A stretch of 64,000 nucleotides of DNA from NCBI GenBank assembly GCA_038373865.1, contig JAXGGA010002071.1, positions 62,001 through 126,000 on the forward strand, in the 5' to 3' direction. The stretch comes from Uloborus plumipes (Eukaryota; Arthropoda; Arachnida; Araneae; Uloboridae). Shown here piece after piece: positions 56,364-64,000 of the stretch. A model generated the notes under the pieces. That model saw only the letters and a list, made by a program, of their open reading frames with translations, had not been told where the DNA came from and did no database searches. The translations under genes were made by a program, and so were the position numbers. Position 1 is the stretch's first letter, and each line of letters starts with the position of its first letter.

Positions 56364-58128
56364 GTACATACTTAAACACACAGTGGCGTAGCTAACAAGG
56401 GCTTCACCCGGGGAGATAATTTGTGGTGACCCCCCCCCTTCCCCACACACACAAAACACAAAAAATCCACCAACCGCAAAAATAAATAAATAAATAAAAT
56501 AAAGACAAATAAAATCGTAAAAAATGGAATCCATACAACATCCAGAAGCAAGTTATTAATGTTTATGTCACAAGGGAAATGGAAGTTTATTTAAAGCGCA
56601 AAAGTAGTGGCTTCTAATGAAGTTCTACGCTAACGAATCTACATAAATTGATAAATATATGAAAGCTTTTTCGACAAACTCATGACACGCATATTTTTGT
56701 TAAAAGAAAAACCATAAGTCGGGAGTTCGGGGGTTTCTCCCCCGGGAAAAATTTTGAACTATCTATATAAAATTCTACAATCTTGAGGCCTTTAAAAAGG
56801 GAATTGAAACAAAAAAAAAGTTTAAAAAATAGGCAAAATTTTAAAGAGTTATACATGTTTTCAAGAAAAGATAAATAAATATTTTGGGTCAATAAATTGC
56901 TGACTTGAATCGACAGAGGAAGAGCGAAGGAGGGGAAAAGACAATGCATTTTCACTTGTTGACGCAGATAGACTTTCGGTATAGCTTTAGATCTAATGAT
57001 CCCCTGACAAGCACAAACACATTAAAATGTAAAATAATTGACCGTAAAAAATGTATTACATTCTTTCATAGAAATCATGTGACAGATTTGATGACGAGAG
57101 TGCAACATCCTAGCTTTTAGGTCAATTTCTAGTTTACACCCAATTTGAAGTGAAATTAATTGAAATTTTGAAAGCAATTCAAAATTGTACTAGTTATATG
57201 TAAATAAACATGTAAACTGAACTAGTGAATTTTTTTTAACAACTCTTAAATTAATTTGAGAGTCACACCAGCAGGGTGTCACTCAGTGCTAACTACCCCT
57301 CCTCTCCCCAAAGTGATGCTACAGAGTTTGCTAAATTATGCATAGCTTAAAATATTAGATAACATTTCAGAAGTGATACATTTATATTTTTCAAAATTGA
57401 AATTGTTCTTTATTATTTTAAGCTTGGAAAAACTACGTTCTCTAGTTGCGACACTGATTGGGAGAGTTAATAGAATTCTTAGAGCAATGTTCAAATTTGG
57501 AGCAAAATTCATTTTTGTAGTGAAATTCAGAGTTTTTAACGGTGATAGATTTTTCGCTTAGAGAACATACTACTGATATTTTATCGCACAGTTCAGTACT
57601 GTTTATATAAGATGATTTACTATCCTTTAGAACCGCCTCAAGATCTTCACAGTACGGCATAATTGTGGATATCTCTCCCCCCCCCCCACACAACAAGAAG
57701 AAATGTCTGCTCAAAATAATTATGATTATGACCAATCTCCTTTGCGCATGTGCATCTGTTTTATGAAGTTCTTTAAATGCCACATGTCGATATAAAGGCA
57801 AACGTATTAATGCTAAAGATTCACTTAAGAGATTCAAAATTTTCAAGGGGCGCATTTACTTGTTGATTCATTTAGCAGATTTACCAATCTCCTGGCTGCA
57901 TATTTGACTGTGTTTCAAGAAGATTTTTAAAGTAAAGGCCAAATGTAAATTAAAGACAATCATAACACTAAAGCTTCACATAAAAAAATTCAATTTTTGT
58001 CATGTGGCTTATTTAATTATTTTTAAATTTATTTAGTTGAATTTTCATTTGAAAAGGCAATGAGGGCACCTTTTTAGCCTGCTTTCCCGTTAAAAATAAA
58101 AGAAAGACGAAAAAGTATTAAAAGTGGC
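56364..58128. other. Intergenic, hAT end and AT-rich DNA
   Basis: CAGTGGCGTAGCTAACAAGG at 56383 is a clear hAT-type left end, followed by CACCCGGGGAGATAAT and a C-run. No matching right end was found. A C-run (57669-57680) marks another repeat. Open frames at 57373-57561 and 57442-57855 overlap on opposite strands and resemble nothing convincingly. Confidence 0.35.
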
Positions 58129-58132
58129 TTAA

Positions 58133-61127
58133 GGGTCAATCCATGTCAAATCACCCAGGAAAACGGGATTTTGTAACCCATGTCCTCGGATTTTGATAAA
58201 ACTTGGTGTATTTAATATTTTTATGGTGGTAAGTAACCATATGAATTCTTTTGCCCATATGTAATCTGGTTTTTGTTTTACAGGTCGTCAAACTTTTCAA
58301 AAAACTGCATTTTCTGTCAACCGCTAAGCCTAATCTGCATGTATACGTATCTCATCAGTAAATTGTGACGGGTGCAGAAATCTTTCAATATTTCCAAAAA
58401 TTCTCAGATATGTTGCTGAAAGTATGAGGATTTAATAAAAAAATACTTAAAATTTATATAATGTAATTTTGCTTGAATAAAATTTGAATAAACTACGACA
58501 AGCATTTTTTTCCTTGTGCAAAACATGAGTTTACTTAAGTGGCATTTCACAAAAAGGCGGAGGTCCTATTCAATAATGGAAGCATTCGAAATGAGCCTGA
58601 AGGTGTGTTATAGCATTGCAAAGAGTAAAATTAGTGTTTTTTTTTCGTTTTCTCGTTGCTGTTGCACAATATACACATTTCAGAATCAAAATTTTTGAAA
58701 AAAAGTTCTAGTCATTTGCCTAACCTAAATTTCACTGAAAAGCACACATATTTTATTTTTAAGTGTATTTACAGCCCTATTATGCTACTTAAAAATCATC
58801 TTAATCCCTTATTAAGCAGAAAGAAAAGTGAGAAATAATTTATGACTCCCAAATTCAGTTGTTAAGTTCAGCAAAATATCAGATGTAGAAAAAAGATGTG
58901 CAAAACATGAATTCACTTTAGTAGCTTTTTATGAAGAGGCGGAGGTCATATTCAATAATAGAAGCATTCGAAATAAACCTAAAGGTGTGTTCTATCATTG
59001 CAATAAGTGACTTTTTTTTTTTTTTTGCTTTTGCACAATATATACATTTCAGTACCAACATTTTTGAAAAAAGTTCTAGTCATTTCCTAACTTAGTTTTC
59101 AATGTATTTTGTGTAAAAGAGGCATAGCTCATGCTTTTGTAGCATAAAAACGTATTATATTTATTTTTAATGATTTATAATTGTATTGAATGTGCGAAGA
59201 AGAGATAGGATAGCACAATCTTTGAAGAAAAAATAACAATGAAAAATATGAGTTTCCGAATATTATCGAATTGTTTGTCTTTGAAGTGTTTGTGTGATCC
59301 TGTTTTCAGCAAATTTAAGGAATATTCTGTTTGTTATTTTAACGTTCGACCTTCCTTGCATTTCCGACGTCGGACAGTACTTGTTGAAGTCAAGTTATCA
59401 TGAAATATTCGGAATACTTATTTTGTACATATTCAATCTCCTTATGAAGAGAATAGTAACATCTTCCAGAATCTTATGTTACGGACCGTTTGACGTAGTT
59501 ATTTCATTTAACATCTTACTATTTCTTGGTTATAGTAAAGATAATAGTCTCTTCTTAATTAAAAGATAGTCTTGCTTCAAATCCAGCATAGTCACTTACT
59601 TGAAAATTTTCAATTTTTTTCTTTTAAACTCCAATAGCAAGTGTCGAAAGCTGTATTTGCTCTTAACTGGATGCTGAAATTTCTAGTTTATTTTTATTGA
59701 ATTATGTCTGTCCGGGGCTTTAGCTTTTTAATTATCTCCTATTATTATTTATCAGCGCAAACCAACCTTCCTGATAAGCGAATTCAAAGAAAAACAAACA
59801 AACCAAAATAGAAAACCCACTCACATCCTTTATCCCTCTTATCACTATGACCCATATTTTGATAAAATAAGAAGAGACCTGATACATGCGCAAATGCAAG
59901 GAAAGTTGAGCGTTAAAATATCAAACAGTATATTCCTTAAATTTGCGGAAAACAGGATCACACAAACACTTCAAAGACAAACAATCCGATAATATTCAGA
60001 AACTCACATTTTTAATTATTATTTTTACTTTAAAGATTGTGCTATCGTATCTCTTCTTTGCACATTCAATACAATTATAATTCATTAAAACTAAGTATAA
60101 TACGTTTTCATGCTACAAAAGCATGAACAATGCTTCTTTTACGCAAAGTATATTGAAAATTAAGTTAGGAAAATGACTAGAAATTTTTTCAAAAATGTTG
60201 GTACTGAAATGTGTATATTGTGCAATAGCAACAAGAAAACGAAAAAAAACCACTAATTTTATTCTTTGCAATGATAGAACACACCTTTAGGTTTATTTCG
60301 AATGCTTCTATTATTGAATATGACCTCCGCCTCTTCATAAAAAGCTACTACAGTGAATTCATGTTTTGCACACCTTTTTTCTACATCTGATATTTTGCTG
60401 AACTTAACAACTGAATTCGGGAGTCATAAATTGTTTCTCACTTTTCTTTCTGCTTAATGAGGGAATAAGATGATTTTTAAGTAGCATAATAGGGCTGTAA
60501 ATATACTTAAAAATAAAGGTATGTTTGCTTTTCAGTGAAATTTAGGTTAGGAAAATGACTAGAACTTTTTTTCAAAAATTTTGATACTGAAATGTGTATA
60601 TTGTGCAACAGCAACGAGAAAACGAAAAAAAACCACTAATTTTATTCTTTGCAATGATAGAACACACCTTCAGGCTCATTTCGAATGCTTCCATTATTGA
60701 ATAGGACCTCCGCCTTTTCGTGAAATGCCACTTAAGTAAACTCATGTTTTGCACAAGAAAAAAAATGCTTGTCGTAGTTTATTCAAATTTTATTCAAACA
60801 AAATTATATTATATAAATTTTAAGTATTTTTTTATTAAATCCTCATACTTTCAGCAACATATCTGAGAATTTTTGGAAATATTGAAAGATTTCTGCACCC
60901 GTCACAATTTACTGAAGAGATACGTATACATGCAGATTAGGCTTAGCGGTTGACAGAAAATGCAATTTTTTGAAAAGTTTGACGGCCTGTAAAACAAAAA
61001 CCAGATCACATATGGGCAAAAGAATTCATATGGTTACTTACCACCATAAAAATATTAAATACACCAAATTTTATCAAAATCCGAGGACATGGGTTACATG
61101 ACCGGGTGAACTGACATGGAATGACCC
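58133..61127. mobile_element. 3.0-kb foldback element, GGGTCAxTCCATGTCA ends, TTAA duplication
   Basis: TTAA (58129-58132 and 61128-61131) flanks inverted ends GGGTCAATCCATGTCA and TGACATGGAATGACCC. The arms are inverted copies over about 1.2 kb each (58133 to about 59370, and about 59885 to 61127), with a unique centre of about 500 bp. Each arm also contains a direct duplication of a 105-base segment about 385 bp apart (around 58520 and 58905, mirrored at 60750 and 60370). Mirrored open frames (58516-58698 and 60572-60754) are by-products. TTAA targets suggest piggyBac or Kolobok. Confidence 0.8.
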
Positions 61128-61296
61128 TTAATGCATCTAAAAGATATTGCCAAATCCAAAAAATATTGCCAAGTCCAAAAAAAGTCAAAAAGAAATAAAA
61201 AAGAAAAATGAACATTGAAAAATTAAACATTGGAAAGTAGGGTATTGAGATGGGGATTTTGTGCGTCTGTCGGTCTGTCTGTCCCCCCCCCCCCCA

Positions 61297-61856
61297 ATAA
61301 CTTTTGAATAAACATTCCGATTTGAACAAACTTTTTTTTGTTGGAAAGATCTCGGCGAGTACAGCTCATTCATGATTTTTCGATTTGAACAATTTTTGGT
61401 TCAACTTTGAGCCGTTCAAACAACCTGTCCTGCGATACTAACTTTTTAATGAACAGTCCTATTTGAACAAACTTTTTTTTGTTGGAAAGATCTTATAAAG
61501 GATACTTCATTCCCGTATTTACATTTTCGATTTGAGCAATTTTTCGTTCAACATTGAACCGCTCAAGCAAGCTGTCACCCCAAATAACTTTTGAGGGAAC
61601 AGTCCGATTTAAATAAACTTTTTTTTTGTTCGAAGGATCTCAGCAAGGATACTTCATTACCGTACTTAAATTTTCAATTTGAACAATTTTTAGTTCAACA
61701 TTGAACCGTTCAAGCAACCTTTCCCCACCTAATAACTTTTGAGTGAACCGTCCGAATGGAATGAACTTTTTTTTGTTTGAAAGATCTCGGAGAGGCTCAT
61801 TCCTATATTTCGCTTTTTGATTTGAACCATTTTTCGTTCAATATTGAACCGTTCAG
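61297..61856. repeat. Tandem repeat, four units of about 145 bp
   Basis: Units starting ATAACTTTTGAATGAACAGTCCGAT-like at about 61297, 61438, 61586 and 61731 each continue with GAACAAACTTTTTTTTGTTGG AAAGATCTCGG, TTCATTCCCGTAT and TTTGAACAATTTTTCGTTCAACATTGAACCGTTCA. Period is 141-148 bp. A GCGTCTGTCGGTCTGTCTGTC microsatellite and a C-run precede it (61261-61295). It is non-coding. Confidence 0.8.
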
Positions 61857-61869
61857 AAAAAAATTTAAC

Positions 61870-62780
61870 ATTAGCGCCTACGGGGAACTTAAGTTGAATG
61901 TTGATCCTGAACTCAGAACAGTCAGATTTCCTTCAAACTAACTTTGTAAGAAAATGGTTTTGATAAATAATGTTTGTAAAGTACTTTTCTGAATAATCTT
62001 CTGATGTGAGGACTCTGCTTCCGGCTCCGACTCCGCAAACATGGCGGAAATGCAGGCTCAGAAAAAAAAAATGACTGACTGTACGGACGACTTTTTGTTT
62101 ATTTATTCATTTGTTTTATTTTATTTATTATTGTTATTTTTTTTCTTTTTTTTTGGCAGACGATTTTTTTTGTAACAAAAGATTTTCATTCACGAGAGCA
62201 TTTTATTCTTTATTTATATTTAACAACTGGCAACGGATTAAAAATAAAATTCGAGACATTTTATTAACGAACGAGGTTTTTTTTCTTTCTTTGATAAAAT
62301 GTGTTTTGATGTTCTTTGTACTTTTATTTTATATATTAATTTTTTTTCTTTTGAAAACGATTGTGAAATTTTTCTACGGAAGAACTATAACAGTTACATT
62401 CTTTAAAAGGTGCGACAAAACTTTATTTATTCGCTTATTTACTTTTTACGTGTCTATTTCATCTGATGAGAGGGGTATATAAGATCGTCTATTCTTACGC
62501 GCCCCCAGCCCCCCCCCTCTAAGCCAGCGGAATAAAGAAATTATTTTCTCTAGATAAGGCAACACGCAGCAACAAATAATCGCTAATTGGAAATTTTCAT
62601 TTAGAGGAGGAGAGATGGTTTGTGTCTACACATGATGCCACGGCCGCTGACGCAGGCATCCGAAGCATCATACGAGTTGCAGTAGGGCTTTTTTTAAAAG
62701 AAATGCTGTCATTTGTAACAAAAAATTAGTTTTATTGTTTTCTAGAATTTTTTTTTAGAATTTTCTACTAGTTTTGCGAC
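61870..62780. other. Intergenic, no gene
   Basis: T-rich. An open frame of 123 codons at 62111-62482 is built mostly of Phe, Leu and Ile from T-runs and has no family character. I see no element ends. Confidence 0.35.
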
Positions 62781-62847
62781 CCTCAATATTTTTCACTCCG
62801 TGCAGGGGCACGGACTGATGGAGCATTAGTCCGGGCCTGTTGGCCCA

Positions 62848-63171
62848 GCACCCCAGAGGTATCGTTTCACTTGGAGGACTTTGTGACCACGACATTTTTA
62901 ACGTCCCCCAGTCACCATTAATCAAGACGGTGGATCTTTGATCGGCTGGGATCGAACCTGGGTCCCCCCGGTCACGAGTCCGACGCCTTACCGATCAGGC
63001 TACCACGGTCCCATACATGAGGACTGCGTACTATGCGCTTTGCCTCCTGACAAATACAGGACAGATTTACGGCACATAGAGGATGAAATAACATTTATGG
63101 GCAAGGCAGGACTCGAACCCGCAACCACTTGCTTACGAGGAGAATACTCTACCTCTAGGCCCACGTGACTC
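62848..63171 (-). mobile_element. Dimeric tRNA-derived SINE, 5' portion
   Basis: Read on the minus strand from 63171, the first tRNA-like unit has A box GGCCTAGAGGTAGAG (63147-63161) and B box GGTTCGAGTCC (63109-63119). After about 90 bases a second tRNA-like unit follows, with A box TAGCCTGATCGGTAAGG (62986-63002) and B box GGTTCGATCCC (62948-62958), then the SINE body shared with 56247-56363. Neither unit forms a paired acceptor stem, so they are SINE heads with RNA polymerase III promoter boxes, not tRNA genes. Confidence 0.65.
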
Positions 63172-63826
63172 CGAGTAGTTTTTTCAACCAGTCAGCTCGT
63201 GCATACGTACCTACCAAATTATTTTCAACCACCCTCGAGTTAATTACGACGAGTTTTCTTGTGACATCTGTATATACGTATGTATATGCGTATGTATGTA
63301 TGTATGTCGTACAACTCAAAAACTATATTCCGTAGAAGCTTCTAATTTGGTATGTAGGCCCCGAGGATGGTCTAGTTGTGCACCTCCCCTTGTGGTTGCA
63401 TTCGAATGTTCCCAAAGGGGTGTTTTACCCCTTTTTTGGGGTAAATCCGTGTTAATTTCAATGCATATGAATTGGCGCGACCACTTGGCGATATATCGCC
63501 AAGCTTTTTTTCGCCAAGTGTTTGACGTCAACTTGGCGACATATCACCAAGTTGGCGACAAATTTGGCGAAAAAAATTATTTTTTGAATTTGGGTTCAAT
63601 TTGGCGCTATTGGCGATATTTTGGGAAAAATCCACTGAATGATGTTGAAATCAGCAATATTTAGAAAATTAATGATTGCAAAACATTTTTTTTTGCATTG
63701 TTTCGTAGCAAACTAGGGGTTTAAATAGTTACTTTGCTCATTCCAAGCACTATTTTAACACTTAAAGCATCTGCTAAGAAATTTACACGTAAAAGGAAAT
63801 AGTGTGGGGTCCATACCAGATTTTTT
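63172..63826. mobile_element. CTTCCTTTTA family repeat, copy 3 (inverted)
   Basis: It is the reverse complement of the copies at 16882 and 42935. It contains a GTATGTATGTATG microsatellite, AACTATATTCCGTAGAAGCTTC, CACCTCCCCTTGTGGTTGCAT, GGGGTGTTTTACCCC, the TTGGCGA/TCGCCAAG block (63475-63620) and TTTACACGTAAAAGGAAATAGTG. Its inner start GAGTAGTTTTTT repeats the last bases of the fragment ending at 55783. The final 63830-64000 shows nothing identifiable. Confidence 0.6.
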
Positions 63827-64000
63827 ATTTTGAAAATTTAAAGGTAGGGTACCATTTACATGTTGCGCTGAATTGAAAATAGGAAAGGTTTATTCAAACA
63901 TGATAAATATCAGTAGTATCATATATTGTTTCTCAAATGTGTTTTGTGTGGGAACGCCAAAACTTCTTTAATACTTTATCAAAATGCAAAAGTAAGCCAC

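Noticed and set aside
57373..57561. FSKLKL phrase suggesting a hAT dimerisation domain
   Set aside because: Only six residues agree, the following residues do not fit the family, and no other hAT transposase sequence is nearby.
58516..58698. Open frame nearly identical to one at 60572-60754 on the other strand
   Set aside because: Both lie in the arms of the 58133-61127 palindrome. Identity is explained by the inverted repeat, and the translation has no protein family character.
62111..62482. 123-codon open frame with membrane-protein-like composition
   Set aside because: Phe/Leu/Ile richness comes from T-runs in AT-rich DNA. No start context, family motif or splice structure supports it.
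62938..63175. Two possible tRNA genes on the minus strand
   Set aside because: A and B boxes are good, but the acceptor stems do not pair and both units are joined to a repeated SINE body.
1..64000. CRISPR arrays, phage or bacterial operons
   Set aside because: No regularly spaced short repeats with unique spacers were seen, and intron-split genes plus SINEs mark the DNA as animal nuclear sequence.

Overview
This window is animal nuclear DNA, AT-rich and crowded with transposons. It carries one recognisable host gene, an Aurora-family mitotic serine/threonine kinase on the minus strand. The gene is split into nine coding exons spread over about 31 kb (37850 down to 6492) with consensus GT/AG junctions and continuous reading frame. 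The spliced model encodes about 411 residues: an N-terminal tail with a KEN box, a Pro/Ser/Lys-rich linker, and a complete kinase domain with every catalytic motif in place. Low GC, large introns, tRNA-derived SINEs and abundant hAT, pogo/Tigger and mariner relics suggest an arthropod, possibly a chelicerate. That assignment is an inference with low confidence.

Layout. 1-6160 is downstream of the gene: a 183-bp-period tandem repeat, then a composite element (640-5002) holding a 1.4-kb foldback. 6165-37863 is the Aurora gene. Its introns hold most of the well-defined transposons: hAT elements at 9303-10815, 9665-9851, 13395-14128 and 30572-31447; a four-layer nest at 18779-21909 that ends 48 bp from exon 6; a mariner transposase relic at 31511-32067; and a 4.3-kb Sola-like element with a broken transposase at 33136-37478. 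37864-39600 is upstream of the first coding exon, and a 5' untranslated exon is expected there but not resolved. 39613-47063 is one 7.45-kb hAT-type insertion with a perfect 8-bp target duplication, itself loaded with younger insertions. 47500-64000 holds a decayed THAP domain, further hAT and pogo elements with clean target duplications, a Helitron candidate (53986-55421), a 3-kb foldback with TTAA ends (58133-61127), a 145-bp tandem array, and duplicated pieces of a dimeric tRNA-derived SINE.

How it fits together. The kinase is the only gene that looks functional, and none of the insertions breaks an exon. The clearest signals beyond it are boundary signatures: terminal inverted repeats with exact 8-bp (hAT), 6-bp, TA, TTAA or 4-bp target duplications. 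These give element limits and relative insertion ages directly from the sequence. No CRISPR array, rRNA gene, functional tRNA or prokaryotic operon was seen. Family names for elements without a readable transposase rest on end sequences and target-duplication length only.
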